Of a stretch of DNA of 64,000 bases, positions 55,921-64,000 are shown in pieces. How positions within the stretch are numbered: position 1 is the first letter of the stretch; each line of letters begins with the position of its first letter. Source of the stretch: Halomonas organivorans (GTDB lineage Bacteria > Pseudomonadota > Gammaproteobacteria > Pseudomonadales > Halomonadaceae); the NCBI RefSeq assembly GCF_014192055.1, contig NZ_JACHXM010000017.1, positions 1 to 64,000 on the forward strand. The letters run 5' to 3'. The notes under the pieces are model-generated. The model was not told where the DNA came from. It saw nothing but the letters and a program-made list of their open reading frames with translations, and ran no database searches. Both the position numbers and the translations under genes were made by a program.

Positions 55921-56811
55921 TCAGCTTTCCAGGTTCCTGGCCACCATGCGGACCAGGAAGACGGCGACGATATTGGCCAGCACGATCGCCACCACGCCGC
56001 CGGCGGAGGCCATGCCCACGTCGAAGTCGAGCAGCGCGCGGATGTAGATCAGGTAAGCCAGATTGGTGGTGGCCAGGCCCGGGCCGCCCGAGGTGGTGAC
56101 GAAGATCTCGGCGAAGATGGTCAGCAGGAAGATCATCTCGATCATGATCACCACGCTGATCGCGCGCTTGAGGTGCGGCAGGGTGATGAAGAAGAAGATC
56201 GCGATGGGCCCGGCGCCGTCCATGCGTGCCGCCTCGACCTGGTCGTCGTCCAGCGACTGCATGGCGGTGAGCAGGATCAGCAGCGCGAAGGGCAGCCACT
56301 GCCAGGCGACGATGATGATGATCGAGGTCAGCGGCAGCGACGAGAACCAGTCCAGCGCCGGCAGGCCCAGCGACTCGGCCAGCCAGGCCAGAACGCCGTT
56401 GGCCGGATGCATCATCATGTTCTTCCAGATCAAGGCGCTGACCGTGGGCATGACGAAGAACGGCGAGATAGCCAGCACCCGAGCGATGCCGCGGCCCAGG
56501 AACTCCTGCTGGAACAGCACCGCCAGCAGGGTACCGCCGACCACGGTGATCGCCAGCACCCACCCGACCAGCAGCAGGGTGGTGCCGATGGCCGACCACA
56601 GCGCCGGGTCGGTGAACAGGTACTCGTAGTTTTCCAGCCCGGCGAAGCCGGTCATGCCGGGCATCAGCAGGTTGTAGCGCTGCAGCGAGAACCACACGGT
56701 CATCGCCAGCGGTACTATCATCCACAGAAACAGCAGGGAGACGGCCGGCGCCTGGAGCGAGAGGGTACGCAGCCCTCCGACCGTGCGTCCGGAGGATCGT
56801 GTCTTGTTCAT
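55921..56811 (-). CDS. smoF: Polyol ABC transporter permease, MalF type
   Basis: A 296-aa inner-membrane permease with six hydrophobic segments and the EAA loop EAARMDGAGPIAIFFFITLP. The start is not certain: ATG 56811 (MNKTRSSGR) or ATG 56823 (MGQIMNK); neither has a clear ribosome site, so translation may depend on the preceding binding-protein gene 70 bp upstream. Confidence 0.9.
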   Translation of the reverse strand: MNKTRSSGRTVGGLRTLSLQAPAVSLLFLWMIVPLAMTVWFSLQRYNLLMPGMTGFAGLENYEYLFTDPALWSAIGTTLLLVGWVLAITVVGGTLLAVLFQQEFLGRGIARVLAISPFFVMPTVSALIWKNMMMHPANGVLAWLAESLGLPALDWFSSLPLTSIIIIVAWQWLPFALLILLTAMQSLDDDQVEAARMDGAGPIAIFFFITLPHLKRAISVVIMIEMIFLLTIFAEIFVTTSGGPGLATTNLAYLIYIRALLDFDVGMASAGGVVAIVLANIVAVFLVRMVARNLES

Positions 56812-56881
56812 GATCTGACCCATGGGAGGTGGAAGGTGGAGAGCGGCCGGCCGAGGCCCTGCCCCGGCCGGACCGGACGGC

Positions 56882-58195
<1,314 letters not shown>

Positions 58196-58250
58196 GGTGT
58201 GCTCCTTGGTGGGAGGATGTTGTGTTGTTGTCGAAGGCGTGTCGCTGACT

Positions 58251-58286
58251 TGATCAATCTACTCATCTTTCGATCAAATGATCGAA
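58251..58286 (-). promoter_or_regulatory. Palindromic operator candidates upstream of smoE
   Basis: TTCGATC-AAAT-GATCGAA (58269-58286) is a perfect inverted repeat, and TTGATCAA (58251-58258) is a second, shorter palindrome sharing the GATC core. They lie 56-91 bp before the smoE start, in the 196-bp gap between it and the SorC-family regulator gene. SorC-type proteins bind such sites; the assignment is inferred from position. Confidence 0.5.
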
Positions 58287-58391
58287 CACCACCCCAAAAA
58301 AAGCAAAGCCATGGGAGTTAGACTTTCGGGTATATCGCAGAACGGTCCTACCGACGAGACGGCAGGCACATGGTGGGCGGGCGCCTGCGGA

Positions 58392-59363
58392 TCAGGCGCT
58401 CTCGCGAGCCGCCATCTCGGTGTCGACGATGAAGCGGGCGGCGTGCTCGTCGGTGACCAGGCCCTTGAGCCAGCCGCCGCGCAGCGCGGCGAGAATGGCA
58501 GGCCCCTTGTCGCGTCCGCCGGCCAGCGCCACCAGGGTCTGCTCGAGGAACATCTCCAGCGGCAGGCTGGTAACCCGCCGGCTGGTGGAGCAGTCGACCA
58601 GTTCCCCCTGGGCATTCATCGGCCAGCCCAGCAGCTCGCCGACGGCGCCGCCGGAGATCAGCTCGTCGAGTTCGGCCTCACTGATGAAGTGATCCTGGAA
58701 CAGGGTCGCCTGGCGATCGATCCGCCCTACCCCCACGAAGGCCGCCTCGGCCTGCCGGGCCACCTCGGTAATGGCCCGGAACAGCGTCTGCTCGCGCAGC
58801 GCCTCCTTCTCCGACACCGAGCCGGCGACCACCGGTGCCGGAAGCAGGAAACGCTCACCGCCGGTCTTGTCGGCCAGGATCATCACGCCGTCATAGCGGT
58901 TGGCCGAGCCGTCGCGGGCCACGTTGCCGACCAGGGAGACGAAGCGATGCTGGGGACGGTCGATGCGGCTGAGCGCCTCCACCGTCGCCCGCACCGAGCG
59001 GCCGGTGCCCAGCGAGAGCGTCAGCGGTTCGCTGCGATCGAGGTAGCGGGAGAGACGCTCGGCGGCGGCGACCGCCAGGTAACGAGCTTCGCTGTCCGAG
59101 GTCCCGGCATCGGCGGGTGCCACGTCACAGAATTCCAGGCCGAAGCGGTCGCGGATCGCTTCGGCCAGGGCCATGCAGTTGGCGATCGGGTGGTCGACGC
59201 GGACCTTGACCAGGCCCTCCTGGCGGGCCAGCGCCAGCAGCCGCTGCACCCCGGGACGCGAGACACCCAACTGGGCGGCGATCTCATCCTGGGTGCGACC
59301 GCCGACGTACGACAGCCAGGCGGCTCGCGCGGCCTGATCCAGCTTTACCTCGAACTTGTCCAC
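58392..59363 (-). CDS. SorC-family transcriptional regulator of polyol genes
   Basis: A 323-aa regulator: an N-terminal winged or homeodomain-like HTH (about 17-56, YVGGRTQDEIAAQLGVSRPG) and a sugar-binding SorC domain of phosphosugar-isomerase fold (about 60-320, LSLGTGRSVRATVEAL). The start is GTG 59363 with AGGA about 12 bases upstream. Rhodobacter SmoC, the activator of its polyol operon, is of the same type. The gene lies directly upstream of smoE on the same strand. Confidence 0.88.
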   Translation of the reverse strand: MDKFEVKLDQAARAAWLSYVGGRTQDEIAAQLGVSRPGVQRLLALARQEGLVKVRVDHPIANCMALAEAIRDRFGLEFCDVAPADAGTSDSEARYLAVAAAERLSRYLDRSEPLTLSLGTGRSVRATVEALSRIDRPQHRFVSLVGNVARDGSANRYDGVMILADKTGGERFLLPAPVVAGSVSEKEALREQTLFRAITEVARQAEAAFVGVGRIDRQATLFQDHFISEAELDELISGGAVGELLGWPMNAQGELVDCSTSRRVTSLPLEMFLEQTLVALAGGRDKGPAILAALRGGWLKGLVTDEHAARFIVDTEMAARESA

Positions 59364-59437
59364 GACTCGGCACTTCCTGCATGGCGGTGATCGGCAAAAT
59401 CATCGCAAGCCTGCCGCGCCGGCACAATGCCCCCGTG

Positions 59438-60445
59438 TCAGGAGGCCGCGACGCCTTGAGCCGCCCCGGCACGCCAGCGCATCAGCCGCGGGATGACCTC
59501 GCGACCCAGCCGCTGCTCGCCCCGGGCGGCGACCAGCGCGCTGTCCAACGCCGCCTCGGCCATGCGATCGTGGTCCTGAACCGCGGAATTGACCGCCAGC
59601 GGCAGGAACTCCAGCAGCCGGCTGTCACCGAAGGTCGCCAAGCGCAGCGAATCCGGCAGCCCGCCGGCCTCGAGCAGGGTGTCGAGCACGCCGTCGAACA
59701 GCGAGTAGGAGGCGGTAACCAGCGCATCCGGCAGGCCATGCTCGTCGAGCACGCGGCGCATCAGCCGCGCGCCCTCGGCGCGGTCGTAGCGCTCGCCGGC
59801 CAGCGACAGCGACGGCACGTCGCGTCCCGCGAGGGCGCGCTGGAAACCAGCACGCCGTTCCTGGGTGATCGACAGCCAAGGCACCGCATCGAGCCACACC
59901 ACGCGTGACACCCCATCCTCCAGCACCGAGGCGCCCAGGCGTTCGGCGGCCTCGGCGTCGTTGCTGACCACGCTGGCGAAGTGCTCGGCATCGAACCCCC
60001 GGTCGACGGCCACCACCGGCAAGCCCTCGGCCTGCAGCTCGGCGTAGAAGGGATCGTCCATGGGCAGGCTGCTGGCGGTGATCAGCACCTCGCAGCGCCT
60101 CGCCCGCAGCGCCAGCGCCAGGTCGCGCTCCACCTCGGGGCGGTCGTCGGAGCCGGCAATCAGCAGTTGGTAGCCGGCCTCCCGTGCGCCGCGCTCCAGC
60201 CGCTTGGCCAGCCGCGCATAGGTCACGTTCTCCAGGTCGGGCACGATCAGCCCCAGGGTGCGGCTGGAGCCGCGCCGCAGAGCGGCCGCCTGGGGATCGA
60301 CCCGATAGCGATGGCGGTCCACCACCGCCATCACCTTGTCGACGGTTTCCTGGCTGATCCGCCGTTTCTCGGCCTGGCCGTTGATGACGTAGCTGGCCGT
60401 GGTGCGCGAGACCCCGGCCAGACGAGCGATTTCCGCGAGCGTCAT
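59438..60445 (-). CDS. fruR: Fructose operon repressor FruR (Cra type)
   Basis: A 335-aa LacI-family repressor. The HTH is MTLAEIARLAGVSRTTASYV and the hinge INGQAEKRRISQETVDKVMA matches Cra/FruR closely; a periplasmic-binding-protein-like domain follows (60-330) for fructose-1-phosphate. It is divergent from fruB, with two FruR-like sites in between. A GGGGGAG precedes the ATG. Confidence 0.93.
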   Translation of the reverse strand: MTLAEIARLAGVSRTTASYVINGQAEKRRISQETVDKVMAVVDRHRYRVDPQAAALRRGSSRTLGLIVPDLENVTYARLAKRLERGAREAGYQLLIAGSDDRPEVERDLALALRARRCEVLITASSLPMDDPFYAELQAEGLPVVAVDRGFDAEHFASVVSNDAEAAERLGASVLEDGVSRVVWLDAVPWLSITQERRAGFQRALAGRDVPSLSLAGERYDRAEGARLMRRVLDEHGLPDALVTASYSLFDGVLDTLLEAGGLPDSLRLATFGDSRLLEFLPLAVNSAVQDHDRMAEAALDSALVAARGEQRLGREVIPRLMRWRAGAAQGVAAS

Positions 60446-60539
60446 GGACTCCCCCTAGACTGTTGGGAAGCATTCTACGCCGGACCGCCCCCTGACGCCC
60501 CCTGCCAAAGTCGTAGACGATCGACCTTGCCAAGCGGGG

Positions 60540-60582
60540 TGAAGCGATCCAGCATTCACCGTATTGAAGGTGACACGATTCA
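60540..60582 (+). promoter_or_regulatory. Two FruR/Cra-like operators between fruR and fruB
   Basis: TGAAGCGATCCA (60540-60551) and TGACACGATTCA (60571-60582) resemble the Cra consensus TGAAACGTTTCA at 8 and 8 of 12 positions by my count, and the second sits in a larger palindrome GGTGA-N6-TCACC. Their starts are 31 bp apart, three helical turns. The rest of this 217-bp divergent gap shows nothing else. Confidence 0.5.
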
Positions 60583-60662
60583 CCTTGCATACACAAGACG
60601 CTGCAACGCCTCGGGAACCACGGAACGGCCCGGCGTCGCACCTCGACGAACCGGAGACACTC

Positions 60663-63554
60663 ATGTTGACGCTACGCCAGGAAGACGTCCTGCTCGGCTG
60701 CCGGGCCGAGCACTGGCGCGCCGCGCTGGACCAGGCCGCCGAATCGCTGCATGCCGCCGGGCTGGTCGCTCCCGAATACCGCGACGGCCTCCACGCCCGG
60801 GAAGCCCAGTCCTCGACCTTCCTCGGCAACGCCATCGCCATCCCCCACGGCACCCCGGAGAGCCGCGAACACGTGCGTGCCACCGGCGTGCGAGTGCTGC
60901 AGTTTCCCGAGGGCATCGAGTGGCACGACGGCCAGCGCGTCCACGTGCTGGTGACCATCGCCGCCCAGAGCGACGAGCACCTGGATATCCTGCGCCAGCT
61001 GACCCACGTGCTGGACCAGGACGGCATCGCCGAGCGCCTGGCCGGCGCCGAGCAAGCCGCCGAGATCGCCGAGCTGCTGTCGAAGGCGGTGGTCGAGGCG
61101 CGGCTGGACGCCGACACCCTGTGCCTGGGCTTCCCCGCTCGCGATCACCGTGAGCTGGCGCTGGCCGGCGCCGCTCGACTGCGCCAGGCCGAGTGCGTCG
61201 ACGCCGCCTTCGTCGCTGCCGTGGCCGAGGCATCGCCGCGATCACTAGGCCGCGGCCTGTGGCTGGTGGCCAGCGACCGCGGCGTCGAGGTGCCGGCGCT
61301 GGCCCTGGCGACCCCGGCCGAGGCCCTGGAGGCCGACGGCTCCCCCATACAGGGCGTGTTCTGCCTGGCCGCCCAGGGCCAGGCCCACCGCGGCCTGCTC
61401 GAGCGGATCCTCGCCCTGCTCGACGGCGACGCCCCCGAGGCCCTGCATCGACTCGACGCCGACGCCCTGCTGGCACGGCTGGCCGGCGAGTCCGCCGCCG
61501 CCAGCCAACGCCTGGCCACGGTGCTCAACGCCCACGGCCTGCATGCCCGCCCGGCCAAGCAGCTGGTCCAGGTGGCCCGCGCCCAGGACACCGCGGTGCG
61601 CGTGCGCCTGGCCGAGGGCGGCTTCGATGCCGTCTCGGCAGCCAGCCTGACCAAGGTCATCAACCTCGGCGCCCGCCGCGGCCAGCAGCTGATCTTCAGC
61701 GCCGAGGGCGACGCCGCCGAGGCCGCGCTGGACGCGGTCTGCCAGGCCGTGGCGGACGGCCTCGGCGAGCACGTCGAGCCCTTCGACGCGTACCGCGAGC
61801 CGGTGGCCACGGAGCCGGAGAACACTCCGGCGCTGGAGCCGCTGGCCGACGATGTCGCCCACCCGGCGGTGGCCGCCTCGCCGGGGCTGGCCATCGCCCC
61901 GGCCTTCGTGCTGACCACGCCGAGCTTCGACTATCCGGCCCGCGCCGCCGACCCGGCCGCCGAGCGCCGTCGCCTGGAAGCGGCCATCCGCGAGGGTGGC
62001 GAACAGCTCGAGGCGCTGATCGGCCAGGCCCGCGGCGGCGAGGTCTCGCAGATCCTGTCGATGCACGAGGAGATGCTCGGCGACCCCGAGCTGCACCAGG
62101 CCGCCCGCGAGGGCATCGACGAGGGCGCCTCCGCCGAGGCCGCCTGGTGGGAAGCGATCGACACCGCCGCCCAGGCCCAGGAGCGTCTGGCCGACAAGCT
62201 GCTCGCCGAGCGCGCCGCCGACCTGCGCGACGTGGGCCGCCGCGTGCTGGGCATCCTGTGTCGGGTCGAGCTGCCCGACCCGCCGGACCACCCCTACATC
62301 CTGGTCACCGACGACATCGGCCCCTCCGACGTCGCCCGCCTCGACACCAGCCGGGTGCGCGGGCTGCTTACCGCCCGCGGCGGGGCCACGGCCCACAGCG
62401 CCATCCTGGCCCGAGCGCTGGGCATTCCGGCCGTGGTCGGCGCCGGCGAGCGCATCCTGCTGCTCGACAATGGCACCGAGCTGATCCTCGACGGCGAGCG
62501 CGGCCGCGTGACCCCGAATCCCGCCGCCGAGCGCCGCGAGGCCGCCGAGCAGCGCCTGGCCGAGCGCCGGCGCCGCGAGGCCGAAGCCTGGGAGGCCCGC
62601 TTCGAGGAGGCGCGCACCCGCGACGGCCATCGCGTCGAGGTCGCCTCCAACCTGGGCAACACCGCCCACGCCGCCGACGCCGTGGAGCGCGGCGCCGAGG
62701 GCGTCGGCCTGCTGCGCACCGAGTTCCTGTTCATGGCCCATGCCCAGCTGCCCGACCTCGACACCCAGGTCGGCGAGTACCGCGAGGCCCTCGACGCCCT
62801 GGACGGCCGCCCGCTGGTGGCGCGCACCCTGGACGTGGGCGGCGACAAGCCGCTGCCCTACTGGCCGGTGCCCCAGGAGACCAACCCCTTCCTCGGCCTG
62901 CGCGGCATCCGCCTGGCGCTGACCAAGCCCGAGGTGCTCGAGACCCAGCTCCGCGCGCTGCTGATGGCCGCCGCGCCCTCGACCGAACCGAAGCGCGACG
63001 CCCGCCCGCTGCGCATCATGCTGCCGATGGTCAAGGACGTGGCCGAGTTCCGCGCCGCCCGCGCCATCCTCGACAGGCTGCTCGAGGAGCTGCCGGTCGG
63101 CGAGCGCAGCGACGACGTCCAGCTCGGGGTGATGATCGAGGTGCCCTCCAGTGCCCTGCTGGCGCCGACGCTGGCCGCCGAGGTGGACTTCTTCTCGGTG
63201 GGCACCAACGACCTGACCCAATACACCCTGGCCATCGACCGCGACCACCCCGAGCTCTCCGCCCAGGCCGACGGCCTGCACCCCGCGGTGCTCAAGCTGA
63301 TCGAGATGACCGTGGCCGCGGCCCACGCCGAGGGCAAGTGGGTCGGCGTGTGCGGCGAGCTGGCCAGCGACGCCACCGCGGTGCCGGTGCTGGTCGGCCT
63401 CGGCGTCGACGAGCTCTCGGTCAGTGCCCGCCAGGTGCCGCTGGTCAAGGCGCGGCTGCGCGAGTTCGATCTCGAGGAGGCCCGAGCCCAGGCCGCGCTG
63501 GCACTGGCCCAGGCCACCGGCGAGGCGGTCCGCGACGCCCTGGAGGCCCGCTGA
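60663..63554 (+). CDS. fruB: Fructose PTS multiphosphoryl transfer protein (EIIA-HPr-EI fusion)
   Basis: A 963-aa soluble phosphotransferase that passes phosphate from PEP to the fructose EIIBC. Domains in order: EIIA-Fru (about 1-145, His62 in AIPHGTPES); a second EIIA-like M domain (150-270); HPr (280-365, His294 in HGLHARPA); Enzyme I (395-955, His578 in GGATAHSAILARALGIP, then LRTEFLFM and GTNDLTQYTLAIDRDHP). I chose ATG 60663 (GGAG six bases upstream). It drives its own phosphorelay, independent of general EI and HPr. Its stop overlaps fruK by 1 bp (TGATG). Confidence 0.95.
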   Translation: MLTLRQEDVLLGCRAEHWRAALDQAAESLHAAGLVAPEYRDGLHAREAQSSTFLGNAIAIPHGTPESREHVRATGVRVLQFPEGIEWHDGQRVHVLVTIAAQSDEHLDILRQLTHVLDQDGIAERLAGAEQAAEIAELLSKAVVEARLDADTLCLGFPARDHRELALAGAARLRQAECVDAAFVAAVAEASPRSLGRGLWLVASDRGVEVPALALATPAEALEADGSPIQGVFCLAAQGQAHRGLLERILALLDGDAPEALHRLDADALLARLAGESAAASQRLATVLNAHGLHARPAKQLVQVARAQDTAVRVRLAEGGFDAVSAASLTKVINLGARRGQQLIFSAEGDAAEAALDAVCQAVADGLGEHVEPFDAYREPVATEPENTPALEPLADDVAHPAVAASPGLAIAPAFVLTTPSFDYPARAADPAAERRRLEAAIREGGEQLEALIGQARGGEVSQILSMHEEMLGDPELHQAAREGIDEGASAEAAWWEAIDTAAQAQERLADKLLAERAADLRDVGRRVLGILCRVELPDPPDHPYILVTDDIGPSDVARLDTSRVRGLLTARGGATAHSAILARALGIPAVVGAGERILLLDNGTELILDGERGRVTPNPAAERREAAEQRLAERRRREAEAWEARFEEARTRDGHRVEVASNLGNTAHAADAVERGAEGVGLLRTEFLFMAHAQLPDLDTQVGEYREALDALDGRPLVARTLDVGGDKPLPYWPVPQETNPFLGLRGIRLALTKPEVLETQLRALLMAAAPSTEPKRDARPLRIMLPMVKDVAEFRAARAILDRLLEELPVGERSDDVQLGVMIEVPSSALLAPTLAAEVDFFSVGTNDLTQYTLAIDRDHPELSAQADGLHPAVLKLIEMTVAAAHAEGKWVGVCGELASDATAVPVLVGLGVDELSVSARQVPLVKARLREFDLEEARAQAALALAQATGEAVRDALEAR

Positions 63555-64000
63555 TGGCTCGCCTGCTGACCCTGACCCTGAATCCCGCCCTGGACCTCTC
63601 GGTGTCGCTTTCGCGCCTGGCCCCCGGCGAGGTCAACCGCACCCGCGAGACCCACCTCGAGGCCGCCGGCAAGGGCGTCAACGTGGCCCGGGTGCTGGCC
63701 GCCCTCGGCCACGAGGTCTGCGTCTCGGGCTTCCTGGGCGCCGACAACGACGGCCCCTTTCTGCGCGCCTTCGAGGCCCAGGGGCTCGAGGACGCCTTCC
63801 TGCGCGTGCCAGGCGAGACCCGCATCAACGCCAAGCTCGCCGAGGCCGACGGCCGGGTCACCGACATCAACGGCCCGGGGCCTGCCATCGACGCCGATGC
63901 CTGGGGGCGCCTGCTGGCCTGGCTCGATGAGCTGGCCGCCGATGCCTCCCGTCGCCCGGCAGCGGTGGTGATCGCCGGCAGCCTGCCGCCCGGCGTCTCG
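63554..64000 (+). CDS. fruK: 1-phosphofructokinase (3' end beyond window)
   Basis: The first 149 residues of a PfkB-family kinase that converts fructose-1-phosphate to fructose-1,6-bisphosphate. The N-terminus MARLLTLTLNPALDLSVSLS and the motif GKGVNVARVLAALGHEVCVS are typical of FruK. The start at 63554 shares its A with the fruB stop (TGATG). The gene runs off the right edge; fruA (EIIBC) is expected next. Confidence 0.93.
   Translation, partial: MARLLTLTLNPALDLSVSLSRLAPGEVNRTRETHLEAAGKGVNVARVLAALGHEVCVSGFLGADNDGPFLRAFEAQGLEDAFLRVPGETRINAKLAEADGRVTDINGPGPAIDADAWGRLLAWLDELAADASRRPAAVVIAGSLPPGVS

Noticed and set aside
61245..63326. Long antisense frame (693 codons) over fruB
   Set aside because: High-GC codon shadow of a clearly conserved gene; it has no recognisable domain, and the sense frame carries all PTS motifs.

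Overview
The window comes from the chromosome of a GC-rich gammaproteobacterium, most likely a moderately halophilic member of the Halomonadaceae (Halomonas or a close relative). The grounds are the GC content, the acidic proteins, the gene order ftsB-ispD-ispF-truD-surE-pcm-nlpD-rpoS, and several families typical of that group. The genus is an inference from gene content and style, not from a marker gene. No rRNA, tRNA, insertion sequence, prophage or CRISPR array was seen. Genes are densely packed, with many 4-bp ATGA start/stop overlaps.

Left part (1-9.9 kb): a heptamer repeat array, then ribD-nrdR, a DsbG-type periplasmic disulfide isomerase, and a sulfur module: diheme thiosulfate dehydrogenase (tsdA), its c4-type cytochrome partner (tsdB), a split YeeE/YedE transporter and a persulfide-dioxygenase-like hydrolase with a plausible promoter/operator. 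A beta-CASP RNase-like protein, a FlgO-like lipoprotein and a MotB-like protein follow, with a ~160-bp nested palindromic repeat between the last two.

Centre-left (9.9-20 kb): a divergent pair of large proteins, a 5'-nucleotidase and an extracellular-type nuclease. Both carry DUF4214 modules, lack Sec signal peptides and share an intergenic region with PHO-box-like repeats. They look like a secreted nucleic-acid and phosphate scavenging pair. glyA and an unrecognised exported protein follow.

Centre (20-34 kb): the ybbA-ybbP ABC exporter divergent from tesA, an EamA transporter with a second heptamer array directly upstream, a SelW-like protein, an MFS transporter, a short LOV photoreceptor, a PA3496-like small protein, ettA, a DUF2254 membrane protein, and alr-lpxL.

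Centre-right (33-42 kb): the leftward block ftsB, ispD, ispF, truD, surE, pcm, a DUF368 (PopT-like) undecaprenyl-phosphate transporter, nlpD and rpoS.

Right part (42-64 kb) is carbon catabolism. A rightward Entner-Doudoroff cluster (edd, glk, hexose-6-phosphate mutarotase, aldo/keto reductase, fructokinase) sits behind a HexR-like site. It converges on a leftward polyol operon: SorC-family regulator, smoEFGK-like ABC transporter, HAD phosphatase, sorbitol dehydrogenase, a P-loop kinase, mannitol dehydrogenase and xylulokinase. The window ends in the fructose PTS: FruR divergent from fruB (EIIA-HPr-EI fusion), then fruK cut by the window edge. Sorbitol and mannitol would be oxidised to fructose, phosphorylated by the fructokinase and passed to the Entner-Doudoroff route, while external fructose enters as fructose-1-phosphate.

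The most unusual items are the DUF4214 nuclease/nucleotidase pair, the short LOV protein, the AGCCCGN heptamer arrays, a repetitive insertion in the mutarotase, and two small scars of gene-end duplication (glk start, permease tail).
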